A DNA stretch of 64,000 nucleotides from Eucalyptus grandis (GCF_016545825.1 NC_052622.1:11475001-11539000); one strand, 5' to 3'. Counted from the first letter of the stretch, positions 45,269 through 58,860 are shown. Translations and numbers: made by a program. The notes: a model not told the origin generated them from the letters alone.

Positions 45269-47454
45269 GTAACATATTAATAGGCAAATATCACGTAATA
45301 AACATGGGTAATAAATCAGGCAATAAATCGGAATTGATTGGGAAATATAAAATTAGGATATGCAAATGAAATCCCCGGATCTTTCCATTTCTTACGTTGC
45401 CGGCGTTTTCCATCAAGACCGTTTGTGGTAATATATTAATAGGCAAGTATCACGTAATAAATGTGGACAAATTGGGCAATAAATCGGAATTAATTGGAAA
45501 CATAAAATTGGGATCTGTAAATATAGAATCACCTGATCTTTCCGTTTCTTACATTGTCGATGTATTCCATCAAGACTGTTGTGGTAACATACTAATGACA
45601 AGTATTATGTAATAAACACGGTAATAAATAGGAGTAATAAAGTGGAATTAATTGGGAAATATAAAATTGGGATAAGCAAATATGGAATCACCAGATCTTT
45701 CCGTTTCTTACGTTGCCGACGTCTTCTATCAAGATCATTGTGGTAACATATTAATGGGCAAGTATCATGTAATAAACGCAGATAATAAATCAGGCAATAA
45801 ATTAGAATTAATTGGGAAACATAAAATTAGGATTAGCAAATATGAAATTACCAAATCATTCCGTTTCTTATGATGCCGATGTTTTCCATCAAGACCATTG
45901 TGGTAATTTATTAACGCAAGTATTACATAATAAACGCAGGTAATAAATCGGGCAATAAATCAGAATTCATTGAAAAATATAAAATTGGGATTTGCAAATA
46001 TGGAATCACCAGATTTTCTGTTTTATGTTGTTGACGTCTTCCATCAAGACCATTGTGGTAATATATTGACGGGCAAGTATCACGTAATAAACACGGATAA
46101 TAAATCGGGCAATAAATTGGAATTAATTTGGAAACATAAAATTGGGATCAGCAAATATGAAATCACCAGATCTTTCTGTTTCTTACGTTGTCGACGTCTT
46201 CCATCAAGACCGTTGTGGTAATATATTAACGAGCAAGTACCATGTATTAAACGCGGGTAATAAATTGGAATTCATTGGGAAATATAAAATTGGGATATGT
46301 AAATATGGAATCACCAGATCTTTCCATTTCTTACGTTGCCGACGTCTTCCATCAAGACTGTTGTGGTAAAATATTAATAGGCAAGTATCATGTAATAAAT
46401 GCGGGTAATAAATCGGGCAATAAATTGGAATTAATTGAAACATAAAATTGTGATCAACAAATATGGAATTACCAGATCTTTCCGTTTCTTACATTGCGAT
46501 GTCTTCCATCAAGAACCCGTTGTGGTAATATATTAACGAGCAAGTATCACGTTATAAACGCAGGTAATAAATTGAGCAATAAATCAGGGTAATGGGAAAT
46601 ATAAATTTGAGATTTGCAAATATGGAATCACCATATCTTTTTGTTTCTTATGTTGTCGGCGTCTTCCATCAAAACCGTTGTGGTAACATATTAACAGGCA
46701 AGTATTACGTAATAAGCGTAGGTAATAAATTGGGCAGTAAATTTGAAGTAATTGGGAAACATAAAGGGTGAGATGTTTAAATATGGAATCACCAGATCTT
46801 TTACGTTTCTTTTGTTGACGTCTTCCTTCAAGGCGGTTGTGGTAACATATTAATAGATAAGTATCACGTAATAAGCGTTGATAATAAATCGAGCAATAAA
46901 TCGCAGATCTAATTGGAAAACATAAGTGAGATCTGTAGATATGGAATGCAGATCTTTCCGTTTCTTACATTGCTTCGGCGTCTTTCATCAAGACCATTGT
47001 GATAATATATTAACGGGCAAGTATCCGTAATAAACGGGTAATAAATCGAGCAATAAATCGAATTCATTGCAGGAAAAAATAAAATTGGGATATGCAAATA
47101 TGGAATGACCAGATTTTCCCGTCTCTTACGTGCCGATATCTTTTATCCAAGACCGTTATAGTAACATATTAACTTGCAAGTATCACGTAATAAATGCGGG
47201 TAATAAATTGGGCAATAAATCTGAATTAATTGGAAAACATAAAATTGGGATAAGCAAATATGAAATCACCAGATCTTTTCCTTTTCTTACGTTGCTGACG
47301 TCTTCCATCAAGACCGTTGTGGTAATATATTAGCTTGGGCAAGTATTACATAATAAATGCGGGTAATAAATCAGAATTCATTGGGAAATATAAAACTGGG
47401 ATTTGCAAATATGGAATCACCAAATCTTTTCATTTCTTACGTTCTGACGTCTTC
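45269..47454. repeat. Satellite array of ~158-bp monomers, left part
   Basis: About 14 head-to-tail monomers. GTAA(T/C)ATATTAA restarts at 45269, 45428, 45584, 45743, 45903, 46058, 46218 and 46366, giving spacings 148-160, and continues to 47454. Each unit holds three ~12-bp subrepeats of the GTAATAAA(C/T)CG type, TATGGAATCACCAGATCTTT, CCGTTTCTTACGTTGCC and GACGTCTTCCATCAAGACC. The ORFs that run through it repeat one peptide because 159 is divisible by three. They are not genes. Confidence 0.95.
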
Positions 47455-48429
47455 CCGTGACCTCTTGAAATTCTAGCCCTTTGAGGATGAATGAACATGA
47501 ATTTGTCAATACATTGTTGGTTGATCTCACTTGGAATTGATCACTTCTGAGATACTGACCTTGAGGAGAAAGAGCGAGTAAAGACAAAACTCGGCGACTA
47601 AATAACTGACCTGGGAAAAAAACAACCCGAGACTTGTGTGAGGGCGATCCTATAGATAGGCAGATGCGATTTCAGGGGCGACTATAAGTTGATTCGCGGA
47701 CAAAGAACATAAGCGGATGATGGTGATTCCGTTTACTATTTAAGCCCGTGAAGCGACCTTATATCGGTACGGTAATCGTATACTTTAAAATAGAAATCTA
47801 TCCTCTGCCAAATTTCATGTAGTCAATAGCGTCCATGTGTCGAAATGTTCTGAACGTGGTTTGGCATGAGTTGGTTACGTAGTGAATCACCAGAAGCAGC
47901 TTGTTAGTTTGAGTTATACTAAAATGACATTCGGTGTGAAATTGACATAGCATGAGAATCCAAATTGGATTTTGAATTTTCAGAATGTTGGAATAGGACT
48001 TTTGGATGATGCTGTTTGATAGTCGACGAGTGTTAGTTAGCAAGTATTTGGAAAAGTTTACCCCGAATCGAGGAAATGAGCATATGAGGACGTGGGCCAG
48101 GCAAGGCTAGTGTAGGCCTCATACCTGGGTGGGATAGCCACCATGGTAGACTCAAGACAAGCAAGTAGAGCCCGTTGGACCCAGCGCGACCAGTACCTTA
48201 CGGCGTATTGTCTAACCTTGAGCGTTTCGAGCCCAACCGATTCCCAAGCTCGTTTCTATTCATTTCTAGCCGTTTCTTGGGTCCGCCCTTCATTTCAGCC
48301 CAATGACAGATTGGGAAATATCAAGTGGAAATGACCATTGCCCCTAGATATTATGAGAAAAAGACAAAAGAAGAGAGATGATGTCATGTGTTGCATGGGA
48401 GTTGAAGCAAGCATTTAATGGCCTTAATA

Positions 48430-48905
48430 GGGAGTGCGGTCGACCCTTACTTCCACTCTCTCTCCTCTCCTTCACCCCTCCACGACCACCCTCTCTCTCC
48501 CTTGTTTCCTTTCCTTCTTCCTTCCTTCCTAAAAAAAACCTGAGTTGTTCGTGCACTTTCCGGTGTTGATCTTGCACATTGCCACCCACCACTTTGTGCT
48601 CGGGAGGTTCAAATTATGTCCCCTATGGTGGCCTTTCATGGACGGAACCATAGTGCAGCCACATGAGGAGTGCGGCCGACCCTCACTTCCACTCTCTCTC
48701 CTCTCCTTGAGCCCCTCACGACCACACCTCTCTCTCTCCTTTGTTCCCTTCCTTCCTTCTTCTTCTCCTTTAGACCTTCCCTAAAAAACCTGAGTTGTTC
48801 GTTACTTTCCCGTGTTGATCCCAGCACTGTGCCACCCACTGCGTGCTCGGGAGGTTCAAATTATGTCCCTACGGTGGCCTTTCGCGGACGGAGCCACCGG
48901 CCGAC
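48430..48905. repeat. Tandem duplication of ~235 bp in solo LTR
   Basis: GAGTGCGG(T/C)CGACCCT followed by CACTTCCACTCTCTCTCCTC occurs at 48431 and again at 48667. The copies then share ACCTGAGTTGTTCGT and CTCGGGAGGTTCAAATTATG in the same order. Confidence 0.9.
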
Positions 48906-50458
48906 CACGCGCCGGCCGGAGGTCGGTCGCTCCCCTATCCACCTATCTTTGCCTTTGCTCCACCTAGTTAAGCTATTTTCCTCCTATTTCGACCCAACCA
49001 ACGCCCGGCCTAGACCTTTGGTCGGTCCCTCTTGACCCCAGGTGTCGTAGGTCGCCGGCTAGTTATTCGTCGGAGCTCCGATCGCTTGCTTAGTCCCTTT
49101 CCTCCTCCACAGTTCAGTTTCCGGTGTTGTAGGGAGTTTGAGTTGCTTGCTACTGTTTTGACCCCGTGACTGCCTTGGATTGCTGTAGTCGAGGTCCCCG
49201 TGCATCACCTCCATCGTTGCCGCCGCGTCCGTGTCTCCAGCCCGCTTAACGAGTGAGTTTAGCCCCTAATCCTTGTTTAGTGCCTAAACTTACTTCGGGT
49301 TGGTTAAGTTAGGGTTAATTCTTGTTTAGGAAGTTTAATTAAGTTGTATTAGCCTAAGATATGTGGCTAGATAGATGGTTAAAATTAGCTTAGCTTAATC
49401 TTGCTTTATCTTGCTTAATGTTGTTTATTGTGGCTCATGTGTTTAATTAAGTATGTTTTGCCTTGATTAATTGATTGTTTATCTTAATTAATGATTTATT
49501 TAATTTCTGAATTTAATTTATTAATTATTTAATTTTGAAATACATGTTCATAGTGCATTGTTCACAAATTACTGTTTACGTGCATTGTTCGCGCGCACTA
49601 TTCATCCATAAGTGAAAATTTGTCTAATTTCACGTGTTTTGATCTTATGAGGTGGATTGGATGTGTAAATGTATGGACATCCGCATGAATCGTATGGTTT
49701 TCATAAAAAGGAAAATGATTTGTTTGAGGGACACTGGAAATGGACTGCTTTTATAAGAAAATGATTTGAGGTTGTATATGCAAGCATGTGTGTATTGGCT
49801 AATGCTCAAAGATAAAAAGTGGGTTGTGGTGGTATGCTTGCATGATCACTAAATTGAACTTGTTGCATCGGTCGTAGTTCGAGGGGTGATAGTTTGATTT
49901 ATCGGAAACACAAACTGTTCGGATGTGGGTTGCGGTGAGGAGCTGGGCCCATGCTCCTTAGGGGAATGTTGTTTTGGGAGAAGAACCCTCGGCGTCGCCG
50001 TGCCTCACGGGGGAGGGCGTGCACAGTTATGCCAATAGACACCGGTGGGGGGTTCGATTGTAGCCTTGAGGAGCAGTAATAATTGGAACATGTGTGGGTG
50101 CAAGAGCGTATGAGAAATATGGCATTATTGGTTTCGATTAGTGCCATGGAGCTGATCACATTGTTTATGTACGGACGCCTGAATTGATAACGTGTAGGGT
50201 GTGGCAATGGCCAGATGAGATCGCTTGTGGCGCGACTTGTATGTGATTGATGATGCATCATCTAATGGCCATGTGCATTGTGTGTATTATGCTGAGATAT
50301 AACGTGTGGAGTATGACATATCAGGTAGGTTGCATGCGAACCAACTATTTGATTGTTGGTTGACCCTAGTGTTCTTATTTGTTGGTTGTTGGTTTGCTTG
50401 TAGGGTGGTTCTAGAGATACCTCGAGTTGAGTTAGTGTACTAACGAGGGGCTTGGGGA

Positions 50459-50880
50459 GGACTCGTTGAGATTTTATCTTACTGGTTATTGTATAACCAC
50501 TTTGAGGCTCTTAGAATGGGTGCACCAGCTGGGTGCCATTCGGGATCTCTAAGGACTAGGGAGACCGTCATGACGCACCACTGCTTCTCGGGTTGGGTGC
50601 ATCTTTACGAGAGTATCTCTCCATCATTTGGGTGGATGAGGGATTGGGGCAATGGATACCCCATTGGTTCCTGGCGTGGTTCATCCGGGAGGACAATATA
50701 TTGATCGGTCCTCTATGGGCTTTTGCCAGGCTGCTCGGTAGGGGCCCGAGGATGCCAACCGAGATCCCATGCAGTTGGACCCTCTGACGGTGTAGTGGGA
50801 GAATCCTGCCCCGCTCCGCCGTGATCGACTTGGCAGAGCCTGAGTTCAATGGGTCCGAGATAGTGGTGCTGAACCCGAGG
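50459..50880 (+). pseudogene. Relic of LTR-internal ORF in solo LTR
   Basis: The leader GGACTCGTTGAG and TTTGAGGCTCTTAGA before the ATG at 50516 align with GAACTCGTTGAG and TTTCAGGTCCTTAG before the ATG of the LTR B ORF. The first residues are MGAPAGCHSG against MAAPPPPRPS. About 41 codons later, in a shifted frame, WVDEGLGQ-WIPHWFLAWF parallels WVDVGRDDMVPHEYRSWY, which lies 49 codons after the start in LTR B. The frame is broken and the Glu-rich tail is not evident. This is an alignment by eye. Confidence 0.55.
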
Positions 50881-51205
50881 TTTTTTTTTTTGTATAGTTG
50901 GATTAGCCTAGACTAGTTTCTTTTTGGTTTGGCTTAAAGGATGGATCGGTTCCTCTGTTGGGCTTGTAAATCGGAAACGATCCTTTGTTGGTTAATCAAA
51001 TGAATATATATATGAGAAGTGGTCTTGTTGTTCATCCCTCTATCCCTGTTTGATTGTTTGATTGTCTATTTGACTGGGGGATGGTTCGTCTTCCGCTTAG
51101 TGTATAGTGAAAGATTAAAATGAATGATCGTCGATGAGTCCTGAGGACGTTGCTTTTTATTGATCAAGGGAAGGGTTTTTGCGTGCTCGTGGTTCGGGCG
51201 TGACA

Positions 51206-52349
51206 TCTTCCATCAAGACTGTTATGATAAAATATTAACAGACAAGTATCACATAATAAACACGGGTAATAAATCGGGTAATAAATAGGAATTAATTGGG
51301 AAACATAAAATTAGGATAAGCAAATATGGAATCACCAGATCTTTCCATTTCTTACATTGTGGACGTCTTTCATCAAGACCATTGTGGTAATATATTAAAG
51401 AGCAAGTATCACGTAATAAACACGAGTAATGAATTAGGCAAAAAATATGAATTCTTTTGGGAAATATAAATTTGGAATCTGCAAATATGGAATCACCATA
51501 TCTTTATGTTTCTTACGTTGCCGACGTCTTCCATCAAAACCGTTATGGTAACATATTAATAGGCAAGTATTACTTAATAAATGCGGTAATAAATTAGGCA
51601 GTAAATTGGAATTAATTGGGAAACATAAAATTGGGATCTGCAAATATGGAATCACTAGATCTTTCCGTTTCTTATGTTGTTGACGTCTTCCTTCAAGACC
51701 GTTTTGGTAACATATTAACAAGCATGTCGGGCAATAAATCCGGAATTAATTGGAAAATATAAGATTGGGATATGCAAATATGAAATCACTAGATCTTTCC
51801 GTTTCTTATATTTGACATCTTTCATCAAGACCATTGTGGTAATATATTAACGGGCAAGTATCACGTAATAAATGCGGATAATAAATTGGGCAATAAATAA
51901 GAATTCATTGGGAAATAGAAAATTTGGATTTGCAAATATGGAATCACCAGATCTTTCTGTTTCTTACATTGCCGACATATTCCATCAAGATCGTTGTAGT
52001 AACATATTAACATGCAAGTATCACGTAATAAACGTGGGTAAAATCGGGCAATAAATTGAATTTATTGGGAAACATAAACTTGAGATATGCAAATATGAAA
52101 TCGCTAGGTCTTTTTCATTTTTAACACGTTACCTACGTCTTCCATCAAGACCATTGTGGTAATATATTAACGAGCAAGTATCACATAATAAACGCGGTTA
52201 ATAAATCGTGCAATAAATCGAAATTAATTGAGAAATATAAAATTGGAATCTATAAATATGTAATCACCAGATCTTTCCGTTTCTTATGTTACTGACGTCT
52301 TCCATCAAGACTGTTGTAGTAACATATTAACGGGAAAGTATCACGTACC
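51206..52349. repeat. Satellite array of ~158-bp monomers, right part
   Basis: About seven monomers in the same orientation as the left part, one shortened to about 130 bp (51707-51837). The array ends at AGTATCACGTA, after which the LTR tail of the Tat/Ogre-like element starts. Confidence 0.95.
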
Positions 52350-52713
52350 CTTATGATCACATCGTGTATTAATGGATTGTTATAAAATTAATCTAAACTA
52401 TTTGACAAAATCTCTTTCTAAAATGAATAAGATTAGGTACCAAAAATGACACTAATTAGTTAATTAGTGTAGTCACATCTCCGACCCTCGTTTGCTGGTT
52501 GCGTAGGAAGTGATGTACACTCTCATGCCTCCATAGTTTCTAGCCAACCTAATAAGTTAGTGATGACTCCTTATTACAAAATTCTTATGAACATCTCAAT
52601 GTTGCATGAGATATGAGTTTGGGAGAGCTCAGTACTAATCATGGATCGTAGGCTCAATCTTTTGCGTAATACCCTAAACCTATTCCCTTTCCCGAGGGGT
52701 AGGTCGTGACAGT

Positions 52714-52731
52714 TGGCGACTTCACTAGGGA
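52714..52731 (+). promoter_or_regulatory. Primer binding site of Tat/Ogre-like element
   Basis: TGGCGACTTCACTAGGGA lies two bases after the LTR end. It differs at a few positions from the PBS at 1047-1064. The sequences just downstream also match (GAGGACTTAGGCCTAA against GTGGACTTAGGCTAA). Confidence 0.65.
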
Positions 52732-55700
52732 CTTGGTTTAAATCTTAGAGGACTTAGGCCTAAATCTATCTTATTCAAAAATAAGTTTTGTTTGGCAACG
52801 AGAATATCAGGTACATCCCTAACGTAAGTGTTAAATGTTTTAGTTGGGAGTTAATAAGGGGAGGGGTGATTGTTAACCCTTGTCTTGCAGGTGTGGAGTT
52901 GGGAATGAATGTTTATGTTTTGAATTTTGAAGTGCTACTTGTTTATAAACTGTGGTGTATGTATTCTTTGTATTGCACTACACTAGCATACATGACTTGT
53001 TGCCGAACCTGGGCCGCACACGATTTCTTAGGATGGTGTTGAGGTGAACACCTATGATCATGTAGTACGAGTTGCCCATCTCAGCCCGAATTTCTTTCTT
53101 AATGTCAAGAGTTACCCACCTCTGGTTGACAATCATGCGACATGGGTGGAAACTCTTTGATGGAGTTGGAGTCATGGAAACCCCCGACCTAATCGTGATC
53201 ACATCGGTTTAGTCCGGCAATCTCATAGCTCCACTTTGAGCCGTATAGAATATAAATTGAACCACATTCCATGTGCATATCTATGTACTTAAAAAAAAAA
53301 ACAGAGAGAAAAGTCACCACCCATTGTAAGTATCATTTTTCTTTTATTCACTTTTTATTATTTTTATTAAACTTTCATTTTGAAATTCATGAAATCAATT
53401 GAATGCCCTCGATGATGTAGGGTTATAATAAAAAAATTGGCAAGCACTCTTGATAATGAACCTTGAATATAAATTTCAAGCCTATCGATCTAGCCCCACT
53501 TAACATATGACTTTGTCTAAATTTTCAATTATGGGCTCAAAACCACTTTTTGTTTAGAAATTCTTTCAAGTCAAAATTATATTTGGGCACAAAAATTGAG
53601 ATCATATTTTCGATCAAATTCTTTTTTCTTACATTTCTGGGATTGGAATTAAGATAATATTTTGTGTATGGATTTCTCAAAATAAAAGTCATCTCATTTT
53701 TCTAGGTAAAATCACAAATCAATCTTTCAAAAATCAATGCCACTTTTGCATTGAAACTTTTGGAATAGAATGGACATTCGGGATCGATAGCCACCAATCG
53801 ATCTTTTAAAGATGCCCCTTTTCTTATGACAAATCTTAGTGAAATACAAAAAATCCCATAATAGGGACTATGGGGCATGTATTGTCATCTCGATTTTGCT
53901 GTAATAAGTGACCTCATTGAAAGATCAATTTTTTCATTTCACACACTAACATTGTCTTCTTTTCATAGGTCATGCATGATGACACTTGAACTTGCTCACT
54001 TGATCATGCCAAGAAGTTGACATTAGAATTAGGATGAGAATGGTTTATACGCTCATATATACAAGCGTGTTTTGTATGATATCATTGTCTTTATTCTTGG
54101 TAGTAATGATATTTTCAGTTTTGAGTTTTGCATGCGGGGCCAATCGGCACTTTTATGAATCATGCAACTGGCATTTTGAGTAATTAAATTCGATTTCATA
54201 AAAACATCATTCTTTATAAAACCCTTCAAGTATTTCAAATGGACCCTTGGAGCTTAGCTTTATACCTTAGCTTCGGAAATGTTTTGAAAAAGAGTTTTAA
54301 GAAGAACTTGCGTAAAATTTCATCTCTTCACTTAGTCGCTTTCTCGAGTTGGTCCATAAATGATACTTTGAGATGGTAGGTTGTAATTGTTCTTGTAGGG
54401 ACTTTTGGTATAACAACTGATTCGTTCATCCATTTTTGTTAAATAGGTAAAATAAAGGGATCATCTAAGATTGCCAATCACATCTTCTAAAGGACAAAGT
54501 GTAGGTCTTTGAAAACTCAAGCATCGGATGATGTGCTAGGAAGGAGGGTCCTCTGAACTTCAGAGTTCATCCAACAAAACAGAGAAAATGACCAACTAGT
54601 TGAAGCAACAAAAGAAAGGTCCAAAATATCAAGACCACTGTGAAAAAAAAAGGGCATATGGAGAAGAGAATATGAGAATCTTAATTACGAATCTGCATTA
54701 AAGATTATGCGTGATCAGATCATAATGGCAAAAGCATACGAAGAACTTCGGAGAAGGTTATTGAGTCACTAAAGAAACAAATCTAGGTGCTGAGCTTCAT
54801 TCTAGGCAGAAGCAATGGGCCATGTCCTCTCTTTGAAAAGGACTGCCTACAGTCGCAAGGAAACTAGGAGGGATGCTTCGGTTAACTGAAGAAATCGTGA
54901 ATGCTAAAAGACAAAAAAAGAGAGATAGGTATGAAGAATGACAGCGAGGTTGTCTCCTGAGTTGTTGCAAGAGTTTCTAGAAGATGTTAGTTGTTCACTT
55001 ACCAGGGGCTTCCATTTCATCAACTCAGTGGAAACCTATCTTTCATATGCTTTGCAGCGGTCTTCAGCTCGATTACCTGCGTTACCTTTCTAGTCTCCTC
55101 ACTGTATCCCTGCCGTTGCATTCTTCGATTACGAAACTAAAAGCCCATTCCTGATGAGAACTCAAAGTGCCCCAAGCATGCGTCGAGCTTCGTCAGCGCC
55201 AATCTTCCATTGAGGCAAAACGAAGTTGAATTCCATTCTAAGTTTCTTTATTTGGAGGTTGGGCATGTGCATCACCAGATTTTTTACAAGCTTTATTAAG
55301 AGTCGGATCATATGTTACTAAAAGGCTAGCACTGGGGCTCTTGCACATTTTGGCAATTAAAGCATTTGAACATTTGGCTGCAAGAACTTTCTGCAATCAA
55401 CTTTGAGATTCATGTCACAAAATGCTACTTTGTTATATGCTTTATCGCAAGGAAATGAGGCAAATGCCTTAGGTGCCAAAATAGCCCATTGATCTCGTTC
55501 ACTTGCATGATGAGACAAATGAAGAGTTGCCAAGCATCCAAAAAGGCAAATTCGAAGGAAAGAGTAAAACTGTATCGATTCCAATTATCGATTTCTGATA
55601 TCGTTTTGACATGACTTTCTTTTCTATTGTCAAGGAGACATCAAGAGTACCAAGTTTTGTAACGTTCCAACAAATGCGATGGAGCATTATTAAGTCCTGT

Positions 55701-58559
55701 TCATCTTAAACAATGAAAGATTCAAATGAAACAAGGGGCAATATTATCCCTTCCTCCATAAGAGATACACTTGGGATGTTTGATCACGACTTTGGAAAAA
55801 GAATGTATTTCGTTCATAAACTTGATTCTCTTTAGCATAAAGAAATGACATCTTTTCTTTGGCATAGGACAGACTCCGAACAAAACAAAGGTTTGTCAAA
55901 TAAAGTGGGGGGAGCTTAACGTTTGACTTAAAAAAATCTCTCCTTCCCCCACCAATGAGCGTGCCGGGACAACATTGTCAAATTTATCAAAAATGATGTA
56001 TCATTCCTCAATTGAACCTAATTAAGTATGGAAATAACCGTTTCATCCCCTTTTCTCACAGGAGTGATAAATGGGGAAAAGTACACTTTGACTGTAGAAG
56101 CAGTGCCTTCTACCAGGGAATTATGCTAAGACTTGACTGTTCATTTTTAGCGTAAAGGGATGTGTATAGTTCTTAAATGATTCCCGATCAAGCAGGAAAT
56201 AACATATCAAATCTTTTCTTTTAACAGAATAAATGAGCAAAAGCATCTAAAGAACAATATCCCTCAAATGTGGAAACAAGAACGTCCTCTCCTTTTTTAA
56301 GCAAAGATCTTGAAAAAGAACATCTAATGATCCATATTTAAATTTTCAAGCTCCTTGTCAATTAAACGTCTCTTCCGAAAAGAGCATTTGAAAAATAGGA
56401 ATTGAACTTTGTGAATGTTGTATATAATAAAGTGCTTTTCATAAATAAAATCGGGAGCTATATAGCTATTTTTCAATCAATCTTAGCCACTTTAGGCAAG
56501 TGCATTACTTGAAGAATGAAAACATGTGAGGGTAAATTGTGTTGATTCCAATTGCTCATTTTGATAACGTCTCTGACATGAATCTCTTTTCCTTTAATAT
56601 GAAAACATCAAACACTTAAAAGGCAAATGCAAGTTAAGGGTAATGTCGAGGATACTAAATATCCCACGGGTGAATTCAAGAAATGTTGGCACCCAAAGGA
56701 TAAAAGTGAATGAAGGGTAATAATGTATCGTTTTCCAACATTTCAATCCTAAAATTTTTACATACTAACCTATTCTTTCACATTCTTTACAGGATTTACG
56801 GTTGCCATACCTCAGGTAAGTACCCTTCTTCTCAAAATTAAATGAAAAAAATGGAGCATTTCCATTAGAAAAAGAATCTTTAGCACTTTCCAAGAAACAA
56901 ACACAAAAATGAATGATTGAAAAAAGAAAAAAAACTTTCTGAGCTTTTTGAACATCCTTTTATCTCAAAATTGTTTTCTCGTTTGTGGGTTATTCTTTTT
57001 GGATCAATGATTCAAAATACCTAGTCAAGAACAACCTTACATTGGGCCAACATGAAGGTTACGGTTGAAATGTGAGCAAAAGATTGAGAAAGATTCAATT
57101 ATTTTCACTTGCATCAATCTTCTTGTGATAGCTTTAGAGAATTCTCATTGGATCTTGACTCATCCCAAGGTGAAGAAAAGCATTTCCTTCTTTACCCAAA
57201 CACTGACACCTATTGCTTAAACCAGTCGGGCTTGATTGTTCATTCTAAGAAAGCCAGGCGGTGATCATCTCCCTTCACTGGGCAGGCATAAGGATTGACA
57301 CTATACACAATTGACATTTACGAAAACATGAAAAGCATCTTGAAAGTCATAAGAACTCCAAAAGTTCAAAGAGTAAAAAGTTCGACAAAATTAAAAGGTA
57401 TGAAAAAGTAGTGTGCCTATTAAAAAGTAAGGCCCCAAAAAGGCTGCATCTTATGTGAAAGAAAAAGTTATCAAAGTCAAATGCTTGCATAATAAAAATC
57501 ATTGCAAGTGCAAAAGAAATTGAGAAATGAGCCGACAAGCTCCATGCGGAAAATGATTAGCCAAGGGACTTTCGACACGTGCTGTATTTCAAAAGCCAAG
57601 TGATTTCGAAAGGTGGTACATGGTCACTATGCCATGATGATTATCAACTCTTAAAAACCCTCTTGAAAAGAATTTTAGACCTTTGGACCCTCTCTCGATC
57701 TAAAATTACAACCCTCTTGATCTCTTCTGATTGGGATTGTTTGGTGGAAATGGAAATACCATAAAGAAAGCTACCCTTGAAAAGGAGTGGAAAGCAATTC
57801 TCTTGTCTTATCCTCGGGTTCTTGATTTGTAAAGCCAATGAAGATAGCAACAAATGTTTCTTAGTTGGCCCCAAAACAATAGTCCCTTGTGTAATCCCAT
57901 GACTAAACCTATATCGTGGTCTTTTCAAAAGACCTTTTTGATCAATGGAGTGTGCTCATCGCAAATGTTTCGAAAACCTTTGACATACAGGTTTATATAA
58001 GATCCCTCATCAGCTAGTTACTTAAGCACACGAATGGATGTGGTCAAATAGTCATTTTCTCAAAAGTATGTGAGAAGCCCTTTCTGACTAAAAGCTCTGG
58101 CTTGGCATGCTTAATAAGCCTTTTTCACAAGTAAAAATTGTTTTGATAATAACTTGTCTCATAGAGAATTTGATGATTAATGATACATCCCTGAGCAAGA
58201 TGATAATTTGCGCCATGTGATGCTGATCGATATTGAATGTTTTCAAGTAGTTGAACTTAGCTTGATTAGCTCAGCTCAATTAATGCTGCAATATTGTTGA
58301 TACATTTCTTTATGCTTCCCCTAATGACATTTGCTCAAGCTGAGTTTGATAGAGTTTCCCCTAGTGAACCCATGCGGTTTCAAAGGTGTTAGTAGGTATT
58401 TCCTAAAAACCATAAAATTTCATGGTCAGCCTTAAACCGTGTCATCTCCAAGGTTCAGTGAGTCAACCTTAAAGCATGTCATCTACAAAGGTTATGGGTT
58501 TTCCTTAAATCATGTATTTCAACAGTGAAAACCTATTGTTATACGGTGAGACCTCATTT
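52732..58559 (+). other. Non-coding interior of Tat/Ogre-like element
   Basis: 5.8 kb with only scattered ORFs below 100 codons on both strands, none with a domain I recognise. AT-rich composition and frequent A- and T-runs. No RT, integrase or gag motif was found in any frame provided. Confidence 0.5.
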
Positions 58560-58860
58560 CTGTCTTCTTCTTATGACATGGCATACTTCTATAGTGTGGG
58601 GTCTCTCTTTCTTCCTATGACACGAGCGTGCTTCTGTAGCCGGAGTTTATTTTTTTCTTATGACATGGCGTGCTTCTATAGTCCAGGATCTCTTTGTCTT
58701 CCTATGACACATTGTGCTTTGTAGCGGAGTCTCTCTTTCTTCTGTAACACCGCATGCTTACATAACCTGAGTTTTCTTTTGTGACACGGTGTGCCTGGCC
58801 TTGGGGTCGTCATTTCTTCCTCTTATCATACCACGTGCTTCCATAGCCTCGAGTCCTTTC
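58560..58860 (+). repeat. Degenerate ~44-bp tandem repeat near 3' LTR
   Basis: About seven units of the form TTCTTATGACA(T/C)GGCGTGCTTCTATAG followed by a CGG or GGG-rich spot and TCTCTTT. Unit starts are near 58566, 58612, 58655, 58700, 58740, 58778 and 58818. The repeat ends ~120 bases before the 3' LTR. Confidence 0.8.

Larger units (their letters stand above)
47455..51205 (+). mobile_element. Solo gypsy LTR inside the satellite (3.75 kb)
   Basis: TCTTC lies at both edges (47450-47454 and 51206-51210) and the satellite monomer resumes in register, so this is one insertion with a 5-bp TSD. It starts CCGTGACCTCTTG, probably a mutated TGTGACC, and ends GGGCGTGACA, the same end as LTR B. There is no PBS, coding region or second LTR. 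It includes a tandem duplication at 48430-48905, a GC-rich block to about 49260, and the leader module with a decayed LTR ORF at 50459-50880. Confidence 0.75.

Noticed and set aside
45397..47333. Series of ORFs encoding a repeated ESPDLSVSY...FHQD...GKYHVIN peptide
   Set aside because: They follow the satellite period (159 bases is 53 codons), shift frame whenever monomer length changes, and occur on both strands. This is translated satellite, not a repeat protein.
48344..48839. Arg/Glu-rich ORFs in the solo LTR
   Set aside because: They follow the duplicated CT/GA-rich tract and occur on both strands. Low complexity.
57644..57928. 94-codon minus-strand ORF in the Tat/Ogre interior
   Set aside because: No recognisable motif, isolated, opposite strand to the element.
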